Source of the DNA: Sphingorhabdus sp. Alg231-15
Lineage (GTDB): Bacteria > Pseudomonadota > Alphaproteobacteria > Sphingomonadales > Sphingomonadaceae
Assembly: GCF_900149705.1 (NCBI RefSeq)
Contig: NZ_LT703001.1
Coordinates: forward strand, 310,001-374,000
DNA: 64,000 bases
Direction: 5' to 3'
Position numbers and translations under genes: made by a program. The notes beneath the pieces are model-generated. The model was not told the origin of the DNA. It worked only from the letters and a program-made list of their open reading frames with translations, and did not search any database. This document shows, piece by piece, positions 8,956-17,006 of this stretch. The stretch's first letter is position 1; each line of letters begins with the position of its first letter.

Positions 8956-8967
8956 TATTGTATGAAA
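8956..8967 (-). repeat. 12-base repeat tttcatacaata, copy 1
   Basis: The minus-strand 12-mer TTTCATACAATA occurs here, 31 bases upstream of the small gene starting at 8924, and again at 9297-9308 in front of the likely start of the paralogous gene. ACAATA resembles a -10 element. It could be a shared promoter or activator site. Confidence 0.4.
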
Positions 8968-9039
8968 AAGACAACAGCCGAATATTGATACTCTTTACGC
9001 GCTTCGGACATCCAGACCCGTCCGATTCAGCGATGGGGT

Positions 9040-9315
9040 TTAACCGTCCACGAGGAAAAGACCCTTGCGCCCCTTCAAAAAATTACGGACGAAACTCTCC
9101 TCTGACGGTATGCCGAAATGCGGCATACATCGTTCTATATCACTCAAAAAACCCACTGAATGAGTGGCTTCTGGCACTGGCGCAGGAGTAATCTTCCCGC
9201 TGAAAAGGCCAGCAGCAGGCGCAGTGTTTTCTTCAGGCGACACCAGATCCGGGATATCTTCCATTAAATTTGGGGTAAATTGCGCATAGGGAAATGTATT
9301 GTATGAAATCGCCAT
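9040..9315 (-). CDS. Small protein of unknown function (paralogue of 8679..8924)
   Basis: 91 residues in the longest frame; I suspect the real start is the internal ATG at 9264 (74 residues), because the repeat TTTCATACAATA (9297-9308) would otherwise be coding. It contains AAGLFSGKI and, near the C-terminus, a segment [17 protein letters not shown] that aligns without gaps to its neighbour at 8679. No signal peptide or membrane segment is seen. The similarity between the two is the main evidence that both are real. An overlapping plus-strand frame (8958-9191) has no such support. Confidence 0.6.
   Translation of the reverse strand: MAISYNTFPYAQFTPNLMEDIPDLVSPEENTAPAAGLFSGKITPAPVPEATHSVGFLSDIERCMPHFGIPSEESFVRNFLKGRKGLFLVDG
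9297..9308 (-). repeat. 12-base repeat tttcatacaata, copy 2
   Basis: Second identical copy of the minus-strand 12-mer, 33 bases before the ATG at 9264. See copy 1 at 8956-8967. Confidence 0.4.
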
Positions 9316-9396
9316 ATCGGCCAGCGCTGTGCTTGCCTATCTGCGCCCATCGCTATAGAGGGCCGCAACACAAGATTTCCGAAAGCGAGATGTTTC

Positions 9397-9957
9397 ATGA
9401 AAATCAGCGGCGTAGATATCCGTCCCGGCAACATATTGGATTATGAAAACGGCCTCTGGAAGGTGGCGAAGATTCAGCATACCCAGCCTGGCAAAGGCGG
9501 CGCCTATATGCAGGTGGAGATGAAGAATCTGGTTGATGGTCGCAAAACAAATGTGCGGTTCCGCAGCGCTGATACGGTTGAGAAAGTCCGTCTCGATACC
9601 AAGGAGTTTCAATATCTGTTTGCCGATGGCGATATGCTGACCTTCATGGATAAGGAAAATTACGAGCAGATCACATTGCCGAGCGACTTGCTGGGTGACG
9701 CAGCCGAGTTTTTGCAGGACGGCATGGATGTGATGCTTGAGCTATACGAAGAGAAACCGATTTCAGTGCAGCTGCCTGATCAGATTGAAGCAGAAATTGT
9801 TGAAGCCGACGCCGTTGTTAAGGGCCAGACAGCTTCGTCTAGCTACAAGCCAGCGGTTCTCGATAACGGTGTGCGCGTCATGGTGCCGCCCTTTATCTCT
9901 GCCGGTACGCGGATCATTGTCGATGTCTATGCCCGCGAATACGTCGGTAAGGCGTAG
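9397..9957 (+). CDS. efp: Translation elongation factor P
   Basis: EF-P relieves ribosome stalling at polyproline. The 186 residues hold the three beta-barrel domains of the family. The loop that reaches the peptidyl-transferase centre reads QPGKGGA with Lys33 at the tip, the position modified by lysylation in many bacteria, followed by [16 protein letters not shown]. The C-terminal OB domain ends with the signature [17 protein letters not shown]...YVGKA. It stands alone with its own promoter region, divergent from the small gene at 9315. Confidence 0.96.
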   Translation: MKISGVDIRPGNILDYENGLWKVAKIQHTQPGKGGAYMQVEMKNLVDGRKTNVRFRSADTVEKVRLDTKEFQYLFADGDMLTFMDKENYEQITLPSDLLGDAAEFLQDGMDVMLELYEEKPISVQLPDQIEAEIVEADAVVKGQTASSSYKPAVLDNGVRVMVPPFISAGTRIIVDVYAREYVGKA

Positions 9958-9973
9958 TTAGTATAGATTGATG

Positions 9974-10052
9974 CCGTTAGTGGTTAGCTTGTCGAACCAC
10001 ATTTACTGGACGAATGCCGTCCTGTGACAGGCTCAGGGCTGATGGTTCTGGA
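9974..10052. repeat. Degenerate REP-like interspersed palindrome
   Basis: The spacer between efp and the phosphatase gene holds the arms agcttgtc (9986-9993) and gacaggct (10026-10033), complementary with one G-T pair, around ACATTTACTGGACGAATG. Outside them lie GTTAG and CAGGGCTGATGG. I know this type, GAGCTTGTCGAAGG...CCTTCGACAGGCTCAGG, as a common intergenic repeat in sphingomonad genomes; this copy is decayed. It could act as a transcript-end hairpin for efp. Confidence 0.6.
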
Positions 10053-10080
10053 CCTAAACCTGTTGAACTTGGAAATTTAA

Positions 10081-10899
10081 ATGCCAGCACATTCCGCCCT
10101 TATTACCGTTATGGAACGCGCCGCTCGCAAGGCGGGGTCCCGTCTGCGCCGGGACTTTGGCGAGGTTGAACATCTTCAGGTGTCGAAAAAGGGACCGGCA
10201 GATTTTGTGTCCAAGGCGGACATGCGCTCAGAACGGACCCTTTATGATGAACTGATGAAAGTTCGTCCGGGTTGGGGCTTCGTGCTGGAAGAAGGCGGTA
10301 TGATCGAGGGCGAGGAAGGCAAGCCGCGCTGGATTGTCGACCCGTTGGACGGAACTACCAATTTTCTCCACGGCATTCCACATTTTGCGATATCCATTGC
10401 TGTGCAAGAACGAGCCTATGACGGTCAAGGCTGGGGCAAGATTACCAGCGGTTTGATTTACGAGCCGGTTTCTGACCAGACATGGTGGGCGGAGATGGAC
10501 AAGGGCGCTTATCTTGGTGACAAAAGACTGCGGGTATCTGCGCGTCGGGATTTGTCCGAAGCCGTGATCGCTACCGGTATCCCGTTCAAAGGCCATGGCG
10601 ATTTGGCAGAGTGGTCACGGATATTCGGTTCGATTGCGCCGCAAGTGGCAGGTATTCGTCGGAACGGGGCGGCATCGCTCGACCTCGCTTGGCTCGCGGC
10701 TGGTCGCTATGACGGTTTCTGGGAAGCAGATCTTCAGGTTTGGGACGTTGCGGCGGGGATATTGATGGTCCGTGAAGCCGGCGGTTTCGTCAGCGATTAT
10801 ACCGGCGGCGATCAGCCGATCGGACAGCGCGAAATATTGGCCGCGAACGAGGCATTGCACAGCAAGTTGCACAAAATTCTGGCGAGGTCACTGCTATAG
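10081..10899 (+). CDS. suhB: Inositol monophosphatase family protein
   Basis: Mg-dependent phosphatase of the IMPase/SuhB superfamily, 272 residues. The metal-binding triad is in place: Glu in the EEGG segment (about residue 75), WIVDPLDGTTNFLHG (about 88-102), and WDVAAGILMVREAGG with its Asp near the C-terminus. The KKGPADFVSKAD segment (about 36-47) is the family N-terminal motif. Substrate may be inositol-1-phosphate or a related sugar phosphate; the sequence alone cannot decide. The gene begins right after the REP-like repeat. Confidence 0.88.
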   Translation: MPAHSALITVMERAARKAGSRLRRDFGEVEHLQVSKKGPADFVSKADMRSERTLYDELMKVRPGWGFVLEEGGMIEGEEGKPRWIVDPLDGTTNFLHGIPHFAISIAVQERAYDGQGWGKITSGLIYEPVSDQTWWAEMDKGAYLGDKRLRVSARRDLSEAVIATGIPFKGHGDLAEWSRIFGSIAPQVAGIRRNGAASLDLAWLAAGRYDGFWEADLQVWDVAAGILMVREAGGFVSDYTGGDQPIGQREILAANEALHSKLHKILARSLL

Positions 10900-11004
10900 C
10901 GTTGTAAACAGCGATAGATAGGACCAATTCGAGCCATTTGGCCCTTGCAGCTTGGCGAGCCTGTCCCTAAAAGCGGCCCTGAAATTTAGCGAAACGAGTC
11001 TTTT

Positions 11005-11379
11005 GTGGTCGATCTTTCCGAATACGCGCCAATACTGCTTTTTCTGGCAGTGGCTCTTGGCCTCTCTGCCCTGTTTGTCTTTCTGCCCATGGGCGTATCG
11101 CGATTGACGGGAACGCACAGTCCGGACCCTGAAAAATTGTCCGAATATGAATGTGGTTTTCCTGCTTTTGAAGATTCGCGCAGTCAGTTTGATGTGCGCT
11201 TTTATCTGGTCGCCATCCTGTTCATTATTTTTGACCTGGAGGCAGCATTCCTGTTTCCCTGGGCTGTATCGCTCGGTCAGATCGGCTGGATCGGATGGTC
11301 GTCGATGATGGTCTTTCTCTTCATCCTGACGGTCGGATTTATCTACGAATGGAAAATGGGAGCGCTCGATTGGGAGTAG
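11005..11379 (+). CDS. nuoA: NADH-quinone oxidoreductase subunit A
   Basis: Membrane subunit of complex I at the junction of the arms. The 124 residues, starting at GTG 11005, form three membrane helices (about 9-31, 62-83, 95-116) with the conserved loop [25 protein letters not shown], whose Cys switches between active and deactive states in mitochondria. It opens the nuo operon, about 105 bases after the phosphatase gene; the promoter should lie in that gap. Its end overlaps nuoB by 10 bases. Confidence 0.95.
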   Translation: MVDLSEYAPILLFLAVALGLSALFVFLPMGVSRLTGTHSPDPEKLSEYECGFPAFEDSRSQFDVRFYLVAILFIIFDLEAAFLFPWAVSLGQIGWIGWSSMMVFLFILTVGFIYEWKMGALDWE

Positions 11380-11936
11380 AAACTGGCAGCAACGTTATTC
11401 TGAATGCTGATGGTACGCCAATGGCCCCAAATACGCAGCCAGATGAGGCGTTTTTTAAAGACCTGAATTCAGAGGTGAATGACAAGGGCTTTCTTGTCAC
11501 GTCGACCGAAGACCTGTTCCAGTGGGCGCGTACGGGCTCGCTCTGGTGGATGACTTTCGGTCTGGCTTGTTGTGCGGTGGAGATGATCCACGTCAACATG
11601 CCACGCTATGATATGGAGCGTTTCGGCGCTGCACCGCGCGCCAGTCCGCGCCAGTCGGATGTGATGATTGTCGCCGGTACGCTGTGCAACAAGATGGCAC
11701 CCGCTCTGCGCAAGGTTTACGATCAGATGTCAGAACCGAAATATGTCATTTCCATGGGCAGCTGTGCCAATGGCGGCGGCTATTATCATTACAGTTATTC
11801 GGTTGTGCGCGGCTGTGACCGGATCGTTCCGGTTGATATCTATGTGCCGGGATGTCCGCCCACGGCCGAAGCCCTGCTTTACGGTGTGATGCAGTTGCAG
11901 CGGAAGATCCGCCGCATCGGGACGTTAGAGCGTTAA
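11370..11936 (+). CDS. nuoB: NADH-quinone oxidoreductase subunit B
   Basis: Carries iron-sulfur cluster N2, the last before quinone. Ligands are visible: the Cys-Cys pair in [10 protein letters not shown], the Cys in [17 protein letters not shown], and the [13 protein letters not shown] motif. I start at TTG 11370, inside the nuoA end, behind GGGAG (188 residues). A longer frame from 11295 would lie mostly in nuoA. An ATG at 11421 is a shorter option. Next gene nuoC begins two bases after the stop. Confidence 0.94.
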   Translation: MGVETGSNVILNADGTPMAPNTQPDEAFFKDLNSEVNDKGFLVTSTEDLFQWARTGSLWWMTFGLACCAVEMIHVNMPRYDMERFGAAPRASPRQSDVMIVAGTLCNKMAPALRKVYDQMSEPKYVISMGSCANGGGYYHYSYSVVRGCDRIVPVDIYVPGCPPTAEALLYGVMQLQRKIRRIGTLER

Positions 11937-11937
11937 T

Positions 11938-12588
11938 ATGGCAAACGGGGCTCCAACCATGTCCAGCAACGAAGGCGTTGCTGCCACTCTTGCCAAATCC
12001 TTGGGCGCGGCTGTCCTCGATACGGTCGAGGCCAATGATGAGATCAGCTTCACCGTTGATCGCAAGAAATTGCCCGCTGTGATGGAAAAGTTGCGGAGCG
12101 AGCATGAATATCAGCAACTGGTTGAGATTGCCGGTGTTGACTATCCGGATCGGTCCGAGCGGTTCGAGGTCTGCTATCACCTGCTCAGCCTGACCAAAAA
12201 TCATCGCATTCGTGTAAAGGTGACAACCGACGAAGACATGCCAGTGCCCACCGTGACCCATATTTGGGAAGTGGCGGGCTGGCTTGAACGCGAGGTTTTC
12301 GATCTTTACGGTGTATTGTTCGACGGCAATGCGGATCTCCGGCGCATCCTGACCGACTATGGTTTTCAGGGCCATCCGTTCCGCAAGGATTTCCCGCTCA
12401 CGGGCTATGTTGAAATGCGCTATTCCGAGGAAGCCAAGCGCGTGGTCTACGAACCGGTTAAACTGGCGCAGGATTTCCGCAGCTTCGACTTCATGTCCCC
12501 CTGGGAAGGCGCGGACTATATCCTGCCCGGTGACGAAAAAAGCGATGAAAAGTCGGAAGATGGTGATGATAAGGGAGCCAAGAAATAA
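11938..12588 (+). CDS. nuoC: NADH-quinone oxidoreductase subunit C
   Basis: Peripheral-arm subunit with the 30-kDa fold. The 216 residues include the family motif [41 protein letters not shown]. The C-terminus has a charged extension of Asp, Glu and Lys (about 195-216), common in sphingomonads and of no known role. The stop overlaps the nuoD start by one base (TAATG). Confidence 0.95.
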   Translation: MANGAPTMSSNEGVAATLAKSLGAAVLDTVEANDEISFTVDRKKLPAVMEKLRSEHEYQQLVEIAGVDYPDRSERFEVCYHLLSLTKNHRIRVKVTTDEDMPVPTVTHIWEVAGWLEREVFDLYGVLFDGNADLRRILTDYGFQGHPFRKDFPLTGYVEMRYSEEAKRVVYEPVKLAQDFRSFDFMSPWEGADYILPGDEKSDEKSEDGDDKGAKK

Positions 12589-13820
12589 TGGCTGATTATC
12601 TCGACGAAATGGATGGAATTGCAGACGCGGCCGATCCTACGGTTGGTGATCTGGAGATCCAGAATTACACGATCAACTTCGGTCCTCAGCATCCTGCGGC
12701 ACACGGCGTTTTGCGGTTGGTGATGGAGCTGGACGGAGAGATTGTCGAACGGCTTGATCCCCATGTTGGCTTGCTCCACCGCGGCACCGAAAAGCTGATT
12801 GAACATAAAACCTATTTACAGGCTTTGCCCTATTTTGACCGGCTGGATTATTGTTCGCCGCTTGCGATGGAGCATAGCTATGTTCTGGCAATTGAAAAAC
12901 TGCTCGACCTCGAAGTGCCTTTGCGCGGTCAATATCTGCGGGTGTTGTTCGCGGAACTGACCCGGATATGCAACCACATGCTCAACATTGGCGCCCACGT
13001 CATGGATGTCGGCGCGATGACGCCGAACATTTGGGTATTCGAGATTCGCGAGCAATGTCTGGCCTTCTTTGAACGCGCCAGCGGCGCACGGATGCACAGT
13101 GCCTGGTTCCGGCCCGGCGGCGTGCATCAGGATGTACCACTAAAACTGCTCACCGACATGGCGGATTGGCTGGACGAATTTCCATCCTTTTTCGAAGATG
13201 CAATGAGCCTTGTCATCGACAACCGCATTTTCAAACAGCGCAATGTTGATATTGCAACCGTTTCCAAGGAAGATGCTGTGCGTTGGGGCTTTTCCGGCCC
13301 GATGATCCGCGGCAGCGGCATTGCCTGGGACCTCCGCAAGTCACAGCCTTATGATGTCTATGACCGCATGGAATTTGACGTGCCCGTCGGTACGCGCGGC
13401 GATTGTTATGATCGTTTCATGGTCCGGGTTGAAGAAGTGCGCCAGTCCGTACGGATCATGCGCCAATGCCTGAATGAAATGCCGGACGGCCCAGTTGCCA
13501 GTACTGACCGTAAAGTCGTCCCGCCCAAACGCGGCGAGATGAAACAGTCGATGGAAGCGCTGATCCATCACTTCAAGCTCTACACCGAAGGCTTCCACGT
13601 GCCCGCTGGCGAAGTCTATGTCGCCACCGAAAGTCCCAAAGGCGAATTTGGCGTTTATCTCGTCAGCGATGGCAGCAACAAGCCTTATCGCTGCAAGATC
13701 CGCCCGACCGCTTTCTCGCATTTACAGGCGATGGATTTCATGTCCAAAGGCCATATGCTCGCAGATGCCACCGCCATATTGGGCGCGATGGATATTGTAT
13801 TCGGGGAATGTGACCGGTGA
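12588..13820 (+). CDS. nuoD: NADH-quinone oxidoreductase subunit D
   Basis: The 49-kDa-type subunit that forms the quinone pocket with NuoB. The 410 residues show [21 protein letters not shown] (with the quinone-site His residues), [30 protein letters not shown], and the C-terminal [23 protein letters not shown]...LHMQ-like segment. Length is standard. The stop (TGA, 13818-13820) overlaps the GTG start of the following small gene. Confidence 0.96.
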   Translation: MADYLDEMDGIADAADPTVGDLEIQNYTINFGPQHPAAHGVLRLVMELDGEIVERLDPHVGLLHRGTEKLIEHKTYLQALPYFDRLDYCSPLAMEHSYVLAIEKLLDLEVPLRGQYLRVLFAELTRICNHMLNIGAHVMDVGAMTPNIWVFEIREQCLAFFERASGARMHSAWFRPGGVHQDVPLKLLTDMADWLDEFPSFFEDAMSLVIDNRIFKQRNVDIATVSKEDAVRWGFSGPMIRGSGIAWDLRKSQPYDVYDRMEFDVPVGTRGDCYDRFMVRVEEVRQSVRIMRQCLNEMPDGPVASTDRKVVPPKRGEMKQSMEALIHHFKLYTEGFHVPAGEVYVATESPKGEFGVYLVSDGSNKPYRCKIRPTAFSHLQAMDFMSKGHMLADATAILGAMDIVFGECDR

Positions 13821-13999
13821 TCGGACGCGAGATCATCATTTTTATTGTGGCGTTCGCTGGCTTTGCGTCACTTGTGGCGGCCTATCTTGCGGCATTTCAT
13901 GGGGAAGTCAGTCTCAAGGAAACGCTGTCGACTGCCTTCGCTGCGGTTGTCGGGCTTTATGCCGGGCGGTTTCTCGAACGGAGACTGCGCTATGGCTGA
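13817..13999 (+). CDS. Small membrane protein within nuo operon (unknown 1)
   Basis: 60 residues starting at GTG 13817, which overlaps the nuoD stop by four bases. A membrane segment runs from about residue 5 to 26; a short acidic stretch follows, then a second weakly hydrophobic Ala/Gly-rich helix (36-51) and an Arg-rich end (FLERRLRYG). Its own stop overlaps the next gene by eight bases. Coupling on both sides supports translation. I do not recognise the family; no role in complex I can be claimed beyond position. Confidence 0.7.
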   Translation: MIGREIIIFIVAFAGFASLVAAYLAAFHGEVSLKETLSTAFAAVVGLYAGRFLERRLRYG

Positions 14000-14243
14000 T
14001 GCTCCTGACACATCGAAAAGATGGCGGCTCGGTGGCGGGGCAACGGTCTTTGTGATCGTCGCGATCATGCTGCTGTGGGAATTGTGGCAGCCGGCAAATA
14101 TGCTGTGGAACATCATCTTATTGACCATGACGGTGGGTCTAATCGCCGCAGGGTTCTGGTTGAATATCTATTTCTCAAAGCATTGGGACGAAATCGGGGA
14201 AGCGCGTTTTGATACGCGAAACAAAAGTGATGTAGATGGCTGA
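13992..14243 (+). CDS. Small two-helix membrane protein within nuo operon (unknown 2)
   Basis: 83 residues with a polar start ([12 protein letters not shown]), two membrane helices (about 14-33 and 38-58) separated by a short Trp/Pro turn, and an acidic tail. Overlaps the previous gene and nuoE by eight bases each (ATGGCTGA in both overlaps). The layout recalls DUF5337, a small two-helix protein found in nuo operons of Rhodobacterales, but that comparison is from memory and weak. Its first residues are very like those of NuoE (MADAPD versus MAEAPN). Confidence 0.75.
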   Translation: MADAPDTSKRWRLGGGATVFVIVAIMLLWELWQPANMLWNIILLTMTVGLIAAGFWLNIYFSKHWDEIGEARFDTRNKSDVDG

Positions 14244-14901
14244 AGCTCCAAATATACCTGATGAACTTGAAGTCCGCGCCAAATGGGGCGATTTCAAATT
14301 CACACCAGCAATTGAAAAACTCGCCAAATGGCAGATTGCGAAATATCCGGAAGGTCGCCAGAAATCGGCGGTTATGGCCTTGCTGGACCTCGCCCAGCGC
14401 CAAGTCGGCGCGGATACCGAGACACAGGGCTGGTTGCCGGTTCCAGTGATTGAATATGTCGCGGCCTATTTGGACATGCCCTATATGCGGGCTTATGAAG
14501 TTGCGACCTTCTACACCATGTACAATCTTGCGCCGGTTGGTCGTTTCCACGTGCAGGTTTGCGGAACAACGCCGTGTATGCTGCGCGGAAGCGATGACGT
14601 TATGGCGGCCTGCAAGAATAAAGGCATGGCCAAGGGCAAGACCACACCGGATGGCCTGTTCACGCTGACCGAAGTCGAGTGCATGGGCAATTGCTCCAAC
14701 GCACCGATGGTCCAGATTAATGACGATAATTACGAAGATCTCGATTACGACATCATGACGCGTATTCTGGAAGATCTCGCTGACGGCAAAGAGATTTCTG
14801 TCGGTTCGCAAATTGGACGCAAGACCAGCGAACCCAAAGGCGGACCGGTTGTGTTGAAAGAGATGGTGAAGGCCAATCATGACTATCGGAAGGAGTGGTA
14901 A
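14236..14901 (+). CDS. nuoE: NADH-quinone oxidoreductase subunit E
   Basis: The 24-kDa-type subunit with the [2Fe-2S] cluster N1a. The four ligands are visible as CGTTPC (C-x4-C) and CMGNC (C-x3-C), the second followed by SNAPMVQIND. The N-terminal thioredoxin-fold partner helix region has the VAAYLDMPYMRAYEVATFYTMY segment. 221 residues, within family range, with a basic C-terminal extension. It overlaps the preceding small gene and is followed after one base by a 30-residue membrane peptide. Confidence 0.95.
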   Translation: MAEAPNIPDELEVRAKWGDFKFTPAIEKLAKWQIAKYPEGRQKSAVMALLDLAQRQVGADTETQGWLPVPVIEYVAAYLDMPYMRAYEVATFYTMYNLAPVGRFHVQVCGTTPCMLRGSDDVMAACKNKGMAKGKTTPDGLFTLTEVECMGNCSNAPMVQINDDNYEDLDYDIMTRILEDLADGKEISVGSQIGRKTSEPKGGPVVLKEMVKANHDYRKEW

Positions 14902-14902
14902 G

Positions 14903-14995
14903 ATGCTGCTCGACGGATATGCAGGATGGGTTGCGCTGGCGGTTGTCGCGATTGCGGTTGCGGGTGGTCTTTGGGGCCGCAGGAGTAAGAAATAA
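14903..14995 (+). CDS. 30-residue membrane peptide between nuoE and nuoF
   Basis: A very short frame: ATG 14903 to TAA 14993-14995. It encodes a Leu/Asp start, one membrane helix of Val, Ala, Ile and Gly (about residues 8-24), and a basic tail (GRRSKK). The start lies one base after the nuoE stop, behind the AAGGAG in the end of nuoE, and the stop overlaps the nuoF ATG by one base (TAATG). Such tight fit on both sides is strong support that it is translated. Single-helix topology with a positive end suggests N-out, C-in. Function unknown. Confidence 0.7.
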   Translation: MLLDGYAGWVALAVVAIAVAGGLWGRRSKK

Positions 14996-16305
14996 TGGCT
15001 TTTGACTTTCTCCAGGACAAAGACCGTATCTTTACCAATGTCTATGGCTTTCAGTCATGGGACCTGAAGGCTGCTCAAAAGCGTGGTGACTGGGACAATA
15101 CCGCCGATATTATCAAGCGCGGTAATGACAAGATTATCAACGAGATGAAGGAAAGCGGCCTGCGTGGTCGTGGCGGCGCCGGTTTTCCCACCGGCCTGAA
15201 ATGGTCCTTCATGCCGAAAGAGTCGCCCGATGGGCGTCCGAGCTTTCTGGTCATCAATGCCGATGAATCCGAACCCGGCAGCTGCAAAGACCGCGAAATC
15301 CTGCGCAATGATCCGCACAAGCTGATCGAAGGCGCGCTGATTGCCGGTTTCGCGATGCGTGCGCGGGCGGCCTATATTTACATTCGCGGCGAATATATCA
15401 TGGAAGCCAAAGTCATGGAGGCGGCCGTCAAGGAAGCCTATGACGCTGGTCTAATCGGCAAAAATGCTTCCAAATCCGGCTATGATTTCGATGTCTTCGT
15501 TCACCGCGGCGCGGGCGCTTATATTTGCGGCGAAGAAACCGCGATGATCGAAAGTCTCGAAGGCAAAAAAGGCCAGCCGCGTCTGAAGCCACCATTTCCT
15601 GCTGGTGCTGGCCTCTATGGTTGTCCGACAACGGTCAATAATGTGGAATCCATTGCTGTGGTGCCAACGATCCTTCGACGCGGGGCCAGTTGGTTCGCGA
15701 GCTTCGGGCGGGAGAATAACCACGGCACGAAACTGTTTCAGGTTTCAGGCCATGTTGAAAAACCGGCTGTATTCGAAGAAGCTATGTCGATCCCGTTCAA
15801 GGACATGATCGAAAAACATTGCGGCGGGATTACCGGCGGGTGGGATAATCTGCTCGCAGTTATTCCGGGCGGTTCTTCTGTTCCGCTGGTGCCTGCCGAG
15901 CAGATCATGGATGCTCCAATGGACTTTGACGGTTTGAGCGCGCTCAAATCCGGCCTTGGTACAGCAGCCGTGATCGTGATGGACAAGAGCACTGATATTG
16001 TACGGGCAATTTCACGGCTCAGCTATTTCTATAAACATGAAAGCTGCGGTCAATGCACGCCGTGCCGTGAGGGCACTGGCTGGATGTGGCGCGTTATGGA
16101 ACGGCTGCGCGACGGTGATGCGACGATTGAAGAAATCGATACGCTGCATGAAGTTACCAAACAGGTCGAAGGCCATACGATATGCGCGCTCGGCGATGCA
16201 GCGGCTTGGCCTATCCAGGGCCTCATCCGCCATTTCCGGCCAGAGCTGGAGCGGCGTATTCGTGAAAATTCCGGTGCAGAACCGGTTATGGAGGCGGCGG
16301 AGTGA
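14995..16305 (+). CDS. nuoF: NADH-quinone oxidoreductase subunit F
   Basis: NADH- and FMN-binding subunit. The 436 residues hold [13 protein letters not shown] (NADH site), the FMN-site [14 protein letters not shown], a second Gly-rich stretch at [16 protein letters not shown], and the N3 cluster motif [15 protein letters not shown] with its fourth Cys in [13 protein letters not shown]. Length is standard. Its stop overlaps the GTG start of the next, unknown, gene as GTGA. Confidence 0.96.
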   Translation: MAFDFLQDKDRIFTNVYGFQSWDLKAAQKRGDWDNTADIIKRGNDKIINEMKESGLRGRGGAGFPTGLKWSFMPKESPDGRPSFLVINADESEPGSCKDREILRNDPHKLIEGALIAGFAMRARAAYIYIRGEYIMEAKVMEAAVKEAYDAGLIGKNASKSGYDFDVFVHRGAGAYICGEETAMIESLEGKKGQPRLKPPFPAGAGLYGCPTTVNNVESIAVVPTILRRGASWFASFGRENNHGTKLFQVSGHVEKPAVFEEAMSIPFKDMIEKHCGGITGGWDNLLAVIPGGSSVPLVPAEQIMDAPMDFDGLSALKSGLGTAAVIVMDKSTDIVRAISRLSYFYKHESCGQCTPCREGTGWMWRVMERLRDGDATIEEIDTLHEVTKQVEGHTICALGDAAAWPIQGLIRHFRPELERRIRENSGAEPVMEAAE

Positions 16306-17006
16306 AGTATCTCGTTCAACTATTCGGTGCAATGATTGTCGCCACTTTGATGTGGCCCAGCGTGTCAATCGCCCAGGCTGATATTGCAGTGGATACTGCC
16401 AGCATCCAAAAGCGTATGGGTGGTTTTGACGATCCGTTTTTTCAGAATTCTTCGAGGGCTGGAATAAATGTCATGTCTCTCTGTTGGGCAAAAAAACGCC
16501 CCGCACAAGCAAAGGAAGCGTTGTCCCACCTTTATATGGGTAATGGTCAGACCAGGTCGCTGAAAAAATTTTTCAAGCTGTTTCGATATGATTCCAGTTG
16601 TATGCTGTCGAAGAACATTGGATTGAATACTCCATCGGCCACGGTTATCGGGGGTATGGCTGAATATTTCGTGCTGCTGCAACATGGTTCTGAAGCAATG
16701 GACACCTTGGGAAACATGGCCGAAGCCGATTGGCAAAATATTTTCATGCGGCCGCGGAATGGAAGTGAAACATTTGGTAAATGTGTTGTGCAAGCGGATC
16801 GGATGAAAGTTTTTGGTCTCATAAATACAGTGCCGGATACCCAGCCCGAAAGTGCGGCGTTCAAGGCTCTGACACCTTTACTGGGCCAGTGTTTGGCCGA
16901 GGGTGACACAATATCGTTCAACAAAAACGCATTGCGTGCAAATCTTGCATTTTCTCTGTATCGCGCTGTGTACCAGCGCAAAAAGATGCTGGGGGCAAAC
17001 AACTAA
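16302..17006 (+). CDS. Exported protein of unknown function between nuoF and nuoG (unknown 4)
   Basis: 234 residues from a GTG that overlaps the nuoF stop. The N-terminus is a Sec signal peptide: basic Lys at 2, hydrophobic core to about residue 20, and a likely cut after SIAQA (about 26). The mature part is helical and has four well-spaced cysteines (around residues 62, 101, 163 and 194) that could form disulfides in the periplasm. Its stop overlaps nuoG by one base (TAATG). Codon and base use resemble its neighbours less than nuo genes do (more A/T). I do not recognise the family. Confidence 0.8.
   Translation: MKYLVQLFGAMIVATLMWPSVSIAQADIAVDTASIQKRMGGFDDPFFQNSSRAGINVMSLCWAKKRPAQAKEALSHLYMGNGQTRSLKKFFKLFRYDSSCMLSKNIGLNTPSATVIGGMAEYFVLLQHGSEAMDTLGNMAEADWQNIFMRPRNGSETFGKCVVQADRMKVFGLINTVPDTQPESAAFKALTPLLGQCLAEGDTISFNKNALRANLAFSLYRAVYQRKKMLGANN

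Noticed and set aside
8958-9191. Plus-strand frame of 77 residues opposite the small gene at 9040
   Set aside because: The minus-strand frame has a paralogue next door, whereas this frame has no likeness to anything and no ribosome site.
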